From: Spirosoma pollinicola
GTDB lineage: Bacteria > Bacteroidota > Bacteroidia > Cytophagales > Spirosomataceae
DNA: 64,000 nucleotides
Assembly (NCBI RefSeq): GCF_002831565.1
Contig: NZ_CP025096.1
Coordinates: forward strand, 2,457,027 to 2,521,026
Reading direction: 5' to 3'
The notes under the pieces were generated by a model. That model did no database searches, was not told the origin of the DNA, and saw nothing but the letters and a program-made list of their open reading frames with translations. Within the stretch, counting starts at the first letter, position 1, and each line of letters begins with the position of its first letter. Below, one piece after another: positions 1 to 9,024 of this stretch. The position numbers and the translations under genes are program-made.

Positions 1-9
1 AATTCGCGT

Positions 10-45
10 ACTAGTTCAATCCGTTGTATAACAAAATGAACTAGT
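10..45. terminator. Short inverted repeat at the 3' end of the Fpg-like gene
   Basis: ACTAGTTCA at 10-18 is the exact reverse complement of TGAACTAGT at 37-45, with 18 nt between them. The stem covers the stop codon of the Fpg-like gene (41-43). There is no clear U-run, so termination is inferred from position only. Confidence 0.3.
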
Positions 46-859
46 GGGTATTTTGCTCTTTCGGGCATAAGAACGTTGTGCGACCACCCACAACGGAGCG
101 TTCGATGCGGGTGTGGCAGCGAGGGCAAAACTTATGGGCTTCCACATCGTCGTAAGGAGAATCGTCCCACTCACGAACATGAATCAGAAAGCTATTCGGG
201 AAATCGCGATAAGTAGCTTCATAGCGAATGGCCGTTTCCAGTACGAGCCGGATAGCACTGTGGAGTTCGCTCAGTTGATTGTCGGTGAGCGTATCGGCAC
301 GTTGTTCGGGGTGGATAAATGCTTGGAACAGCACTTCGTCGACAATCCAGTTTCCCAATCCGGCTACAACACTCTGATCAAGCAAAACGGGTTTAATGAA
401 CGCCTTTTTCCGTCGTACCCGCTCTGTCAGGGTGGCGAGTGAAATAGCAAGCCCATCGTCACCAATCTTTTTCCGCTGTAAAAACGCATCTATATTATCA
501 ATTAAACCAACCCGTTCAAACTTACGGGGGCATAGAAAGCCCAAGTTGAAGCCATTGGTAAACTCAAAAACAATTCGGGCAAAGCGGGGCCGGTCAAGCG
601 ATGCGTGGTAATATTCCAGGTCGCCGGTCATGCCAAAATGCATATGAACGATTACATCGGGCGCATCGGTCAGCACAAATAAGTTTTTGCCTACCCGCTG
701 TGTGCCCGTAAACTGCTTCCCGATCAATAAGTTTTGTAAAGTTGCATAATCGGTGGTGAGAAGCTTTTTATCTTCAACCTCAATATGGCTTATTGGCTGA
801 TTGAGTGAGGATGTTTCTAGATATTGGCGTCTTATTTCAACTTCTGGCAGCTCTGGCAT
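41..859 (-). CDS. Fpg/Nei-family DNA glycosylase with altered zinc finger
   Basis: This is a base-excision repair enzyme of the Fpg/Nei family, which removes oxidised bases and nicks the abasic site. The start MPELPEVE supplies the catalytic Pro and Glu. K58 in QRVGKNL, the HMHFGMTG segment, GLGNWIVDEVLF (helix-two-turn-helix) and GGRTTFLC near the C-terminus are all family landmarks. At 272 residues it has the usual length. The zinc finger is odd: C245, C248 and C265 are present, but the expected fourth cysteine is E268 (CPKEQ instead of CPxCQ). It may therefore bind zinc poorly or use another ligand. Substrate (8-oxoguanine or pyrimidine lesions) cannot be told from the sequence, so I give no mutM or nei symbol. 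Confidence 0.88.
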   Translation of the reverse strand: MPELPEVEIRRQYLETSSLNQPISHIEVEDKKLLTTDYATLQNLLIGKQFTGTQRVGKNLFVLTDAPDVIVHMHFGMTGDLEYYHASLDRPRFARIVFEFTNGFNLGFLCPRKFERVGLIDNIDAFLQRKKIGDDGLAISLATLTERVRRKKAFIKPVLLDQSVVAGLGNWIVDEVLFQAFIHPEQRADTLTDNQLSELHSAIRLVLETAIRYEATYRDFPNSFLIHVREWDDSPYDDVEAHKFCPRCHTRIERSVVGGRTTFLCPKEQNTH

Positions 860-937
860 TGCTAATGAGTTTAGCTAACAACAGTTGGTCTATCCGGGTT
901 GTTTTTCACCATTAGTTTGCTCGTTCAAGTAGGGTAG

Positions 938-968
938 TTGGTTCTTTTAGAAAAAAGTATTTATTTTG
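938..968 (+). promoter_or_regulatory. Possible Bacteroidota-type promoter for a small RNA
   Basis: TTG at 938-940 and TTATTTTG at 961-968 are 20 nt apart. They resemble the Bacteroidota -33 (TTG/TTTG) and -7 (TAnnTTTG) elements with one mismatch in the -7 box. The orientation points to the structured segment ending at 1199. Weak on its own. Confidence 0.25.
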
Positions 969-974
969 CGGTAC

Positions 975-1199
975 ATTTAGCTAATAGTCAGCTAGCATTA
1001 TTAGCATAATTACCAGCTACATTAAAAACATTTTAAGATAGCTACACGTTGAAGAGTGCAATAGGTTAGGGCATCGAACGTTCAGCTACTAGCCTATTCG
1101 CATCTCAAGCTGCCTTTGCCGAGTCGGATTTCATTTTCTTATTCACTAAAAAACCTCAGATGTAACAACCTCTACACAACCGCGAAAGCGGCTTTTTTT
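975..1199 (+). ncRNA. Candidate structured small RNA or leader with terminator
   Basis: This 380-nt gap holds no convincing coding frame but has three stems in a row on the plus strand. GCTAATA (980-986) pairs with TATTAGC (999-1005). AATAGGTTAG (1060-1069) pairs with CTAGCCTATT (1089-1098) with one G-U pair. CCGC-GAAA-GCGG (1180-1191) is a GNRA-loop hairpin followed by a T-run at 1193-1199. A promoter-like pair lies at 938-968. It could be a free RNA of about 225 nt or an attenuated leader of the gene starting at 1241. I do not recognise a known RNA family. The 5' end is inferred. Confidence 0.35.
1180..1199 (+). terminator. Intrinsic terminator upstream of the coiled-coil gene
   Basis: CCGC, GAAA loop, GCGG, then C and seven T residues. 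It lies 41 nt before the start at 1241 and no plus-strand gene precedes it, so it ends an unannotated transcript or attenuates the next gene. Confidence 0.6.
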
Positions 1200-1240
1200 A
1201 CAAGTCTGTGCATGTTCAATTGTTAAACTGAAAATTTTCA

Positions 1241-2188
1241 ATGGAAAATAATTCGCAAAAGTCCAAAACAAACGGCGCTCTACTGGCCGCCCTCATTATT
1301 ATGACAGGCCTGGCCGGCGTATCGAGTTATCTGTACTTCGATCAGAAAAAAGTCTCTGAGAATCAAGAAGTAACAATCTCTGAACGTGTTGAGGAACTCT
1401 CAACGACCCGCGTTAAGTTAGATTCGATCTCGACAGCACTGGACGCAAAGATTGCTGAAGTCCAGAAACTGGGTGGTGATGTTTCGGAATTAGAAAAAAT
1501 GAAAGTGCAACTGGAGCAGGACAAGGCTTCATTACGGAAAGGCAACCGTATTTCAATTGCAAAATACGACGCAAAAATCAAGCAGTACGAAGCGTTTTTG
1601 GTTGAGAAAGATACACTCATAGCCAATCTGCAACGTGAAAACGTAACCCTGGCCAGCAACGTTAAGGTGCTGGACGAAGAAAATACGGGCTTGAAAGTAA
1701 AAGGCCAACAGTTTCGCGATTCGGTAACGACCGTTGTATCGCAAGTGCAGTCTCAAAATCAGGAATTAAGTACTAAGGTTACACGGGCTGCAGCTTTGAA
1801 AGCGCAAAACGTAAAAATATTTGCCGTTAATGCGAAAGGGAAAGTGAAAGATGACGATTCCTATAAAGCAAAACGCTTAGACAAAATCAAGTTGGTTTAT
1901 ACCCTGTTGGATAATCCACTGACGAAAGAAGAACCTAAAGACGTGTTTGTACGGGTACTTGACCCATCAGGAGCTGTTGTTTCAGATATGGCTAATGGTT
2001 CAGGCACGTTCACTGTAGATGGCAACGAAACCATTTACACCACAAAACAAACGGTGAATTATACAAGCAACGGTCAAAACGTTGAACTGCTTTATACACG
2101 TGGTCTTCCTTACAAACCCGGTAAATACACGGTAGAGCTTTATTCGGAAGGCTTCCGGATCGGTTCTGGTGAATTTGCGGTTCGCTAA
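1241..2188 (+). CDS. Membrane-anchored coiled-coil protein, unknown function
   Basis: 315 residues. A short basic N-terminus is followed by one membrane segment (about residues 13-33, LLAALIIMTGLAGVSSYLYF). A long Lys/Glu-rich coiled coil runs to about residue 185 and a compact beta-rich C-terminal part follows (VFVRVLDPSGAVVSD, YTVELYSEGFRIGSGEF). The topology suggests an inner-membrane anchor with coiled coil and globular head in the periplasm. I do not recognise a family with a known function. The gene stands alone on this strand and ends in a strong bidirectional terminator shared with the lipoprotein gene that faces it. Confidence 0.8.
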   Translation: MENNSQKSKTNGALLAALIIMTGLAGVSSYLYFDQKKVSENQEVTISERVEELSTTRVKLDSISTALDAKIAEVQKLGGDVSELEKMKVQLEQDKASLRKGNRISIAKYDAKIKQYEAFLVEKDTLIANLQRENVTLASNVKVLDEENTGLKVKGQQFRDSVTTVVSQVQSQNQELSTKVTRAAALKAQNVKIFAVNAKGKVKDDDSYKAKRLDKIKLVYTLLDNPLTKEEPKDVFVRVLDPSGAVVSDMANGSGTFTVDGNETIYTTKQTVNYTSNGQNVELLYTRGLPYKPGKYTVELYSEGFRIGSGEFAVR

Positions 2189-2200
2189 GAACCTTGTAGC

Positions 2201-2250
2201 ATATAAAACAAAAGCGCGGTACCTAACGGTATCGCGCTTTTGTTTTATAT
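2201..2250. terminator. Bidirectional intrinsic terminator
   Basis: Arms 2201-2223 and 2228-2250 pair over 23 positions with one G-T pair and a TAAC loop at 2224-2227. The outer part of the stem is A-rich on one side and T-rich on the other, so it works as stem plus U-run in both directions. It sits between convergent genes ending at 2188 and 2263. Confidence 0.9.
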
Positions 2251-2262
2251 CCTGATGTAATT

Positions 2263-2703
2263 TTACTGCTTTATACCAGCAAAATATAAGAAATTCTCTG
2301 GCTCATTCTGAACATTGATCCGTAGTAGTTTACCCTGCTTTTCCATACCATTATCGGTAAAAATCCGGTCTGTCTGCATGCTGCCAATACTCGAATTGCC
2401 AACGCGCAGTTGAACGCCACCAGACTCACGAGTTAAGCTGACATTCTCAATAGAACGGCTTGTTTTCGTAGGGGATAATCGGGTATAAACGAGTGTAACT
2501 GTACTATCCGATTGTGCTTTCACCTCAGCATAAGGCATTTGACCGGCGGAAATAGCAACACAGGAAGGATCGAGATAAAAATTAGTTCGGTATGTACCAA
2601 CTACTTCACTCGCTATTGAGGTCGAATTTGGTTGAATATCGCTCTCATGCTGGCATGCCGTTAGTATTCCTACTAACGAGCAGAAAAGCAGTCGTTGTTT
2701 CAT
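2263..2703 (-). CDS. Small lipoprotein, unknown function
   Basis: 146 residues with a lipoprotein signal peptide: MKQRLLF, a hydrophobic core and the lipobox LTAC, giving lipidation at C17. The mature part is polar and beta-rich with no domain I recognise. It begins two bases after the transglutaminase-like gene ends (2706), so the two are almost certainly co-transcribed. The product is expected in the periplasm or outer-membrane inner leaflet. Confidence 0.75.
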   Translation of the reverse strand: MKQRLLFCSLVGILTACQHESDIQPNSTSIASEVVGTYRTNFYLDPSCVAISAGQMPYAEVKAQSDSTVTLVYTRLSPTKTSRSIENVSLTRESGGVQLRVGNSSIGSMQTDRIFTDNGMEKQGKLLRINVQNEPENFLYFAGIKQ

Positions 2704-2705
2704 GG

Positions 2706-3572
2706 TTAATTTGTTGTTTGATTCGTAGACCCGGCTGAGTTTGTAAGGGTTGGAGCCTCATCAGCTTTTTTTTCACTTTCATTTTGGCTGTTCTGAGCAT
2801 CGTCAACCCAAACTTTCATCTCGTTGAGCGTCATCGAGCCAAATTGGGTTGTGAAAGCAACATCGGCGGCATCGCGTCCATAAGCGACCGTGATGCGGTT
2901 GCCAAGCGGCTTTGCCTGCGTGGCATCAAACGTAAACCAGCGGCCATCTACATAGGCTTCAAACCAGGCATGAAGATCCATTGGGTCAAGCTTATATAAG
3001 TAACCGACTACCATCCGGGCCGGGATATTTAGTGCCCGACAAAGAGATATTCCCAGGTGTGTAAAATCCCGGCAAACGCCAATTCGGCTGGCGGCTGTAT
3101 CAACGGCCGATGTACTGGCATCGCTGGTACCATACTGATAAGTTACATTCTCCTGAATCCATTTGCGGATAGCTTCTGCCTGGTCGTAACCTGGTTCTGT
3201 ATTCTCCGTAATTTGAGCCGCTAATTGGCCCAGCTGATCAGACTGGCAGTATCGGCTCGGAAGCGTATAGTGTAGTACGTCGTCGGGTAATTCTTCAACA
3301 GGCGTATAAGGCGCACCGGGAGCGGTATCGATTAGGTCAGCCGTTTGAACCGTAGCCGAGAAATGAATGGAAAAAGGACCTTCCAGGGCCACAACCCGTT
3401 GACAAAGATTACCGTACATGTCGGTAAACTCGGTAACGTTAACAGGGGGTGTAATTTGGTATTCTTCCCGAATGATCCACTGCCCGGCACCCGACCGGGG
3501 ACGTAGCATTAAAATGAGCGGAGTTGGCGTTTCGGCGAAAAAAGAAAGTTCACAGCCAGCATTGAGTTGCAT
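2706..3572 (-). CDS. Transglutaminase-like cysteine protease-fold protein
   Basis: 288 residues. The C-terminal half has the transglutaminase core triad: C167 in SRIGVCRDFTHL, H201 in DLHAWFEAYV and D216 in FTFDATQA. The N-terminal 100 residues are beta-rich, as in bacterial transglutaminase N-domain proteins. No signal peptide is visible. Such bacterial members are usually peptidases or amidases, not protein cross-linkers; the substrate is unknown. It precedes the small lipoprotein gene by two bases. Confidence 0.85.
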   Translation of the reverse strand: MQLNAGCELSFFAETPTPLILMLRPRSGAGQWIIREEYQITPPVNVTEFTDMYGNLCQRVVALEGPFSIHFSATVQTADLIDTAPGAPYTPVEELPDDVLHYTLPSRYCQSDQLGQLAAQITENTEPGYDQAEAIRKWIQENVTYQYGTSDASTSAVDTAASRIGVCRDFTHLGISLCRALNIPARMVVGYLYKLDPMDLHAWFEAYVDGRWFTFDATQAKPLGNRITVAYGRDAADVAFTTQFGSMTLNEMKVWVDDAQNSQNESEKKADEAPTLTNSAGSTNQTTN

Positions 3573-3682
3573 CTCTAGATATAAATAAGGGAAAATTGGG
3601 AGTTCGTTTAACTAGTAGATTAACAAGGGTTGACGCTGATAGTTAGTAAATAGTGATCTTTTTTAGCTCACAGATCAAAGAC

Positions 3683-5296
3683 TTATTTTTTCACAATTAC
3701 GAATTCTACCCGCCGGTTTTGCTGGCGCCCTTCGTCGGTATCGTTTGTGGCAACAGGTTTCGATTCACCAAAACCTTTACTGGCAACGCGGTCAGGCTCA
3801 ATACCTTTGCTGATAAAATACTCGCGAACGGAATCTGCCCGGTCCTGCGAAAGTTTGGCATTTATCTCGTTCGAACCGGTATTGTCTGTATGCCCGCGAA
3901 CTTCAATAACCATCTTGGGTGCTTCATTCAGAGTCGTAACCAATCGGTCGAGTTCGGGACCTGACTCTGGTCGAAGTTCAGATTTTCCGGTATCGAAGAA
4001 GATGTTGTTCAGGCGTACAATACCACCAACTTCAATAGGTGTCATTTTTAACTGTTTCCCCGTAATCTGCTGAAATCCTTTTGGTTGAGTCAAATCAATA
4101 TTATCGCCTTCGGCAATGAAATCTTTGGCAACCGCCCGCATTGTGTATTTCTGGCCATAAGGCAACACAATTTTGTATTCGCCCGTGATGGGGTCAGAGG
4201 TTGCTTCGCCTGCTTCGGCACCATCGGGCAGGGTTTGATAAATGATTCGGGCTTCTACGGGCTTACCGGTTGTTTGATTAATGACCTTACCGCTAATTAG
4301 CGCTACTGGGTCGGGACGGGTGATATCGGGATTTGTCGCGACATCATTGCCACCACCCAATTTTCCGGGCTGGTTGGTAGGTTGGTCGTCGGCGAGTTTA
4401 ACGCGGACAATATCACCTTTGCCGAGTGTATTTTTAAACGTTGTCAGATAAGCGTAATCGCCCGATGCGCCCAGCGTATAATAGGCGTCGTACCCATCGG
4501 TATTTACTTTTGGGCCGAGGTTAACCGGTTTCGACCAGTGTTTCCAGGTCTTATCGACACGTTTACAAACGTAAATATCATTACTGCCTTGTCCACCTTC
4601 CCGATCACTTGAAAAGTAGAGTGTAGCGCCGTCAGGAGCCAAAAAGGGGGTTGTTTCAGTGAATTTCGAATTTACTTCTGGACCAAGGTTCATTGGTTTG
4701 CTCCAAGCCCCATCTTTCAATCGAAAACTGACATAGATGTCATCCTCTTTGCTGTTCTTCTTCTCACTGAAAGCCATTAACAACACTTTCCCGTCGGCCG
4801 ACATAAAGCCGCAGTCAAACTGACCTTTGCTCATCCCGACGTAATTAGGAATGTCCATTTTCTGCGGGGGCGACCAACCACTTGCTGTTTTCTTGCTCAG
4901 CGAAAAGCCCCGTGTTTCGTAGGTGCCGTTGTTATACTGGCCTTTGATGAGCATAGAATTGCCATCGGGCGTGATGCTGTAGGCGCAGTTATACTCGTCT
5001 TTATTGAGTGGAAAGCCCATACGCCGGGCGGGCCCCCATTTGCCACTGGCGGCATCGAGTTCGGAGTACCATATATCCTGACTCCCCTTGGTGCCGTGCG
5101 TGTTGTTGGGGTGGCTGATTCGGGCGAAATACAAGGTCTTTCCATCCGGTGCAATCATCGGATTTATCTCATTGTATTCTGAATTGACCTGATTACCCAG
5201 ATTTTCAACATTGGTTGAATCTGACTTCGGCTGGCCACTCGCAAACAAGGAGGCAAGCGACAGAAAACAGGCGGCAAAAGTGCCAAAAACGTTCAT
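3683..5296 (-). CDS. OmpA-family protein with PD40 propeller and regulatory-like domain
   Basis: 537 residues, exported (signal peptide about residues 1-21). The order is: PD40/WD40-like beta-propeller repeats (about 35-300; MIAPDGKTLYFA, FLAPDGATLYFSSD), a carboxypeptidase-regulatory-like beta domain (about 335-410; ISGKVINQTTGKPVEARI), and a C-terminal OmpA peptidoglycan-binding domain (about 425-535; IFFDTGKSELRPES, LSQDRADSVREYF, GRQQNRRVEFVI). This arrangement is common in Bacteroidota and is thought to tie the outer membrane to peptidoglycan. It is a separate unit on the minus strand. Confidence 0.92.
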   Translation of the reverse strand: MNVFGTFAACFLSLASLFASGQPKSDSTNVENLGNQVNSEYNEINPMIAPDGKTLYFARISHPNNTHGTKGSQDIWYSELDAASGKWGPARRMGFPLNKDEYNCAYSITPDGNSMLIKGQYNNGTYETRGFSLSKKTASGWSPPQKMDIPNYVGMSKGQFDCGFMSADGKVLLMAFSEKKNSKEDDIYVSFRLKDGAWSKPMNLGPEVNSKFTETTPFLAPDGATLYFSSDREGGQGSNDIYVCKRVDKTWKHWSKPVNLGPKVNTDGYDAYYTLGASGDYAYLTTFKNTLGKGDIVRVKLADDQPTNQPGKLGGGNDVATNPDITRPDPVALISGKVINQTTGKPVEARIIYQTLPDGAEAGEATSDPITGEYKIVLPYGQKYTMRAVAKDFIAEGDNIDLTQPKGFQQITGKQLKMTPIEVGGIVRLNNIFFDTGKSELRPESGPELDRLVTTLNEAPKMVIEVRGHTDNTGSNEINAKLSQDRADSVREYFISKGIEPDRVASKGFGESKPVATNDTDEGRQQNRRVEFVIVKK

Positions 5297-5368
5297 GGAT
5301 GTTACGAAGGACAGTGGGATGCTTTCAGCAAGAACGTTGAGGATGGATGGTTTTGTATGATGTAATGT

Positions 5369-7663
5369 CTACACCACTACGCGCAGTTTCGCAAAGCTTA
5401 GCAATAAGACTTTCTCTCCCGCTTTCTCGAAGGCAATCGTGGCCTTACGCTCTGTACCATTAACCTCTACAGCTTTAACCATGCCAAACCCGAATTTAGA
5501 ATGCTCAACCCGCTGACCCGCCGTAAGTTCTGCCGTGCTGGTGGGCGCGAAATCGGCCGAGGGCGTGTGCGAAACAATGGGTTGCGGTGCCTGCGAACGA
5601 GCTGTTTTCTGCGCCAGTGACCGCACAAAACTCATAGATCCCGACGAGGTTGTTTCACTGCGATCCCGCTCCGGACGGTCGAAATCCAGTCGGCTGGGAG
5701 CCGACCGCTGTTTAGACATCTTCAGGTACTGCTGATCCATCTCCATCAGGAACCGGCTTGGTTCGCACATTTTAAGCCGACCATAATGATAGCGTGTCTC
5801 GGCATACGACATCGTCAGGCGTTTTTCGGCGCGGGTAACGGCTACGTAGAACAGACGCCGTTCCTCTTCCAGATCATTCCGGCTTTCGAGCATCATCTGA
5901 CTCGGAAACAAATCTTCCTCCAAACCAACGATGTGTACGTTCTTGAACTCCAGTCCCTTCGCTGCGTGAATGGTCATCAGCGTTACTCTGTCGTTGTCGC
6001 CATCGTCCTCTTTTTCGTCGGCGGTGGTGAGTAGCGAAACAGATTGAAGAAACGTGCTCAGGCTTTTCTCTTCGTTGTCGGGGTTATCGACGAACTCCTT
6101 AATGGCGTTCAGCAATTCCTGAACGTTTTCGTAACGAGCCAGCCCCTCAACGGTTTTATCATCATACAATTCTTTAAGTAAGCCCGATGCTTTGGCAATG
6201 TGCGAGGCTACTTCAAACGCATCTTTCTGATCGAGCAGAAGCTTGAAGCTTTTGATCAAATCGGCAAATCCTTCAATCGCAATCGCCGACCGACCCGCCA
6301 CGTGCTTCGTAATTTCGGATACAATTTCCCAGACGGAATCCTGCTTTTCGGCCGCAATGACGCTCAGTTTAGCGATGGTTGTGTCGCCAATGCCGCGTTT
6401 GGGAAGATTGATGATCCGCTTGAACGCTTCTTCATCCTGCTGATTGACCGTGAAGCGCAGATAACCAATCAAGTCCTTGATTTCCTTGCGCTGATAGAAT
6501 GACAGGCCGCCAATAATGCGGTACTTGATGCTCACTTTTCGCAGGGCTTCTTCAAACGCCCGCGATTGGGCATTGGTCCGGTACAGGATCGCGAAGTCGT
6601 TGTTAACCAGCGAGCCGTTCATCTTCGCTTCAAAAATAGCTGACGCAATCAACCGTCCCTCCTCATTATCGGAAGATGCTTTGATTACGTCAATGAGTGT
6701 TCCGTCTTCATTGTCAGTGAAAACGTGTTTCTCCAACTGGTTCTTGTTGCGCGAGATAATGGAGTTGGCCGCCTGAACAATCGTTTTTGTGGAGCGATAA
6801 TTCTGCTCCAGCTTTACGATCTTGACGTTCTCTTTACCATAGTCGCGCTGGAAGTTGAGGATGTTCTCGATGTTGGCCCCCCGGAATGCGTAGATACTCT
6901 GCGCATCGTCGCCCACGATACAGATGTTCTGATGAACAGCCGCCAGTTTGCGCGTGATGAGGTATTGGGAAACGTTTGTATCCTGAAACTCATCGACCAT
7001 CACGTGCTGAAACTTGTGCTGGTATTTGTTCAGTATATCTAAATGATCGCGAAACAACACGTTGGTGTTGAACAGCAAATCATCGAAATCCATCGCGTTG
7101 GCCGCAAAGCAACGCAGCGCATATTGCCTGTATATCCGTCCGATATGGGGCATACGGGCCGCTTCATCGTCGGCCTGAATGACGGCGTTATTGATATAGT
7201 CTTCTGGTCCGATAAGCCGGTTCTTGGCGCCGGAAATACGCCCGAAAACGCTATTGACCCGATACACCTTATCATCGAGGCCCATCTCTTTAATAATACT
7301 ACGCAGCAGCGACTTGGAGTCGTCGGTGTCATAAATCGAGAAATTGCTGGTGTAGCCGATAGCTTTGGCTTCGATACGCAGAATTTTGGCAAACACCGAG
7401 TGAAAGGTACCCATCCAGATGTTGCGGGCTTCGGTCCCAACAACTTTTTCGATACGACTCCGCATCTCACCAGCCGCTTTGTTGGTAAACGTCAGCGACA
7501 GAATGCGGAACGGGTCAACACCGGTTTCAATCAAATGGGCAATACGATAAGTAAGGACACGGGTCTTGCCCGAACCAGCCCCGGCTATAATCATCAACGG
7601 GCCGTTTCCGTGCATGACGGCCTCCCGCTGGGGGTCATTTAATCCAGAAATATAATCAACCAT
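5369..7663 (-). CDS. UvrD/PcrA-type ATP-dependent DNA helicase
   Basis: 764 residues, superfamily 1 3'-5' helicase used in repair and replication restart. Visible motifs: Q-motif LNDPQREAV, Walker A GAGSGKTRVL, motif II VDEFQDTN, motif III GDDAQSIYAFRGA, motif IV EQNYRST, motif V TLMTIHAAKGLEFKNV and motif VI VAVTRAEKRLTMSYA. The C-terminal tail (GQRVEHSKFGFGMVKAVEV) is the tudor-like RNA-polymerase-binding segment of PcrA/UvrD. The start MVDYISGLNDPQ fits the family. UvrD versus PcrA is not resolved for this phylum. Confidence 0.95.
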   Translation of the reverse strand: MVDYISGLNDPQREAVMHGNGPLMIIAGAGSGKTRVLTYRIAHLIETGVDPFRILSLTFTNKAAGEMRSRIEKVVGTEARNIWMGTFHSVFAKILRIEAKAIGYTSNFSIYDTDDSKSLLRSIIKEMGLDDKVYRVNSVFGRISGAKNRLIGPEDYINNAVIQADDEAARMPHIGRIYRQYALRCFAANAMDFDDLLFNTNVLFRDHLDILNKYQHKFQHVMVDEFQDTNVSQYLITRKLAAVHQNICIVGDDAQSIYAFRGANIENILNFQRDYGKENVKIVKLEQNYRSTKTIVQAANSIISRNKNQLEKHVFTDNEDGTLIDVIKASSDNEEGRLIASAIFEAKMNGSLVNNDFAILYRTNAQSRAFEEALRKVSIKYRIIGGLSFYQRKEIKDLIGYLRFTVNQQDEEAFKRIINLPKRGIGDTTIAKLSVIAAEKQDSVWEIVSEITKHVAGRSAIAIEGFADLIKSFKLLLDQKDAFEVASHIAKASGLLKELYDDKTVEGLARYENVQELLNAIKEFVDNPDNEEKSLSTFLQSVSLLTTADEKEDDGDNDRVTLMTIHAAKGLEFKNVHIVGLEEDLFPSQMMLESRNDLEEERRLFYVAVTRAEKRLTMSYAETRYHYGRLKMCEPSRFLMEMDQQYLKMSKQRSAPSRLDFDRPERDRSETTSSGSMSFVRSLAQKTARSQAPQPIVSHTPSADFAPTSTAELTAGQRVEHSKFGFGMVKAVEVNGTERKATIAFEKAGEKVLLLSFAKLRVVV

Positions 7664-7766
7664 TCCGCTCGTTTCTCTTCCTTCTATAACAAGTAAAAGT
7701 ACGAAAAAATTTGGTTGAGCCCGACAGACGTGCGGATTGGCGTGATGGAGTAAGGAACGCTAAAGA

Positions 7767-8213
7767 CTACAGCATTTCGCCCATATCAACACTCATCACC
7801 TCCGAAAAAGACGAAGCGGTGGCCGCACCGCCGTCGCCTTTCCGGTAACGGAACCACTCATGGGATTTGTAGTTATAAACAAAGCCTTCAAGAATGCCGT
7901 AATCATCATCGTCAATCAGGTGAATCACTTTGCGGATGTCATGGTTAACACTTCGGTTGGTACAAACTTCAATAATAACACGGGTCTGTTCATCTTCTGG
8001 ATCAAAAAGAATCACATCAGGAACGGGAAACCCCGGCCCTTCGTCTAATGGCGTTTCGGGTAGTGGAATGAGTTTAATTGTTTTTTGGTGGTAATACAGC
8101 ACGCCTAATTCAACAGTCAGCTTGCTAATCACAAGCTGATGGCCAAACGGCGAATTGGTGCCATCGTCATGCACCATAAACGGCGAATTGTAGTTTTGTT
8201 TGTACATACTCAA
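7767..8213 (-). CDS. Uma2-like (DUF820) restriction-endonuclease-fold protein
   Basis: 148 residues. The core reads FPVPDVILFD ... RVIIEVCTN ... HDIRKVIHLID, matching the PD-(D/E)xK-like fold of the Uma2 family: the PD aspartate, the IIEV glutamate and a lysine in the following helix. Uma2 proteins are widespread in Bacteroidota and cyanobacteria and their biological role is not settled. It stands alone and 153 nt separate it from the divergent ECF sigma gene. A start two residues later (M3) is equally possible. Confidence 0.65.
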   Translation of the reverse strand: MSMYKQNYNSPFMVHDDGTNSPFGHQLVISKLTVELGVLYYHQKTIKLIPLPETPLDEGPGFPVPDVILFDPEDEQTRVIIEVCTNRSVNHDIRKVIHLIDDDDYGILEGFVYNYKSHEWFRYRKGDGGAATASSFSEVMSVDMGEML

Positions 8214-8366
8214 CGCATTGATTTATATCGCTAAGTTACAGAAAAACAGCGTTTAAGCGGAGAGCTGGCAGAAACGCTTATTTTTTCTGAATTATTGTGC
8301 AACGTTCTCAATTTTCCTGCCTCTTTCTAGCGTTAACAAACTAAATCACCCGAGACGCTTAACCTG

Positions 8367-8939
8367 TTGGAACCGAACCGAACCGTCGGGCCGTCATATC
8401 CGGACCGTCATGCTGAACTGGTCAAACGCTGCCAACAGGGTGAGCGACGAGCGCAGTATGAGCTATATCAGCAGTATGTGAAGGCGATGTATAACGTCTG
8501 TCTTCGGATTTTGAACCACGAGGCCGAAGCCGAAGATGTGTTGCAGGAAGCATTCATGGATGCATTCAGTCATATCAATTCGTTTCGGGGTCAAAGCACA
8601 TTTGGGGCGTGGTTAAAACAGATTGTGGTGCATCGGGCCATCAACCATCTGCGTAGTAGGCGGTTAGAGTTAGTCGATATTGAATCGCACCGGCTGGGCG
8701 AAGATGATGGGCTGGATTACGCCGATACAGAGCCGTACGACGAAGACAATACATTGCTGGAAGTGGAACGGGTTCGAAAGGCGATGCAGCAACTGCCCGA
8801 AGGATACCGTGTGGTCCTATCGCTGTATTTATTTGAGGGTTACGATCACGAAGAAATAGGTAACGTTCTCAAAATTAGCGAAACTACATCCCGAACGCAG
8901 TATTTACGGGGTAAAAAACGATTGCTGGAATTATTGTAA
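8367..8939 (+). CDS. ECF-type RNA polymerase sigma factor
   Basis: 190 residues. Region 2 is seen as AQYELYQQYVKAMYNVCLRI with LNHEAEAEDVLQEAFMDAF, and the region 4 helix-turn-helix is EGYDHEEIGNVLKISETTSRTQY. An in-frame TAA lies at 8334-8336 and there is no ATG before region 2, so the start is a rare codon: TTG at 8367 (used here) or CTG at 8364. It is followed directly by the probable anti-sigma gene and then an exported adhesin-like protein, the usual layout for an envelope-stress or cell-surface regulon in this phylum. Confidence 0.9.
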   Translation: MEPNRTVGPSYPDRHAELVKRCQQGERRAQYELYQQYVKAMYNVCLRILNHEAEAEDVLQEAFMDAFSHINSFRGQSTFGAWLKQIVVHRAINHLRSRRLELVDIESHRLGEDDGLDYADTEPYDEDNTLLEVERVRKAMQQLPEGYRVVLSLYLFEGYDHEEIGNVLKISETTSRTQYLRGKKRLLELL

Positions 8940-9024
8940 ATTGGCTGTTTTGAACAGCCAGAAAAGGAAGAGTACAACTAACAAATACGAACGACGGATC
9001 AACAACAGATTCGACACCATAAAA

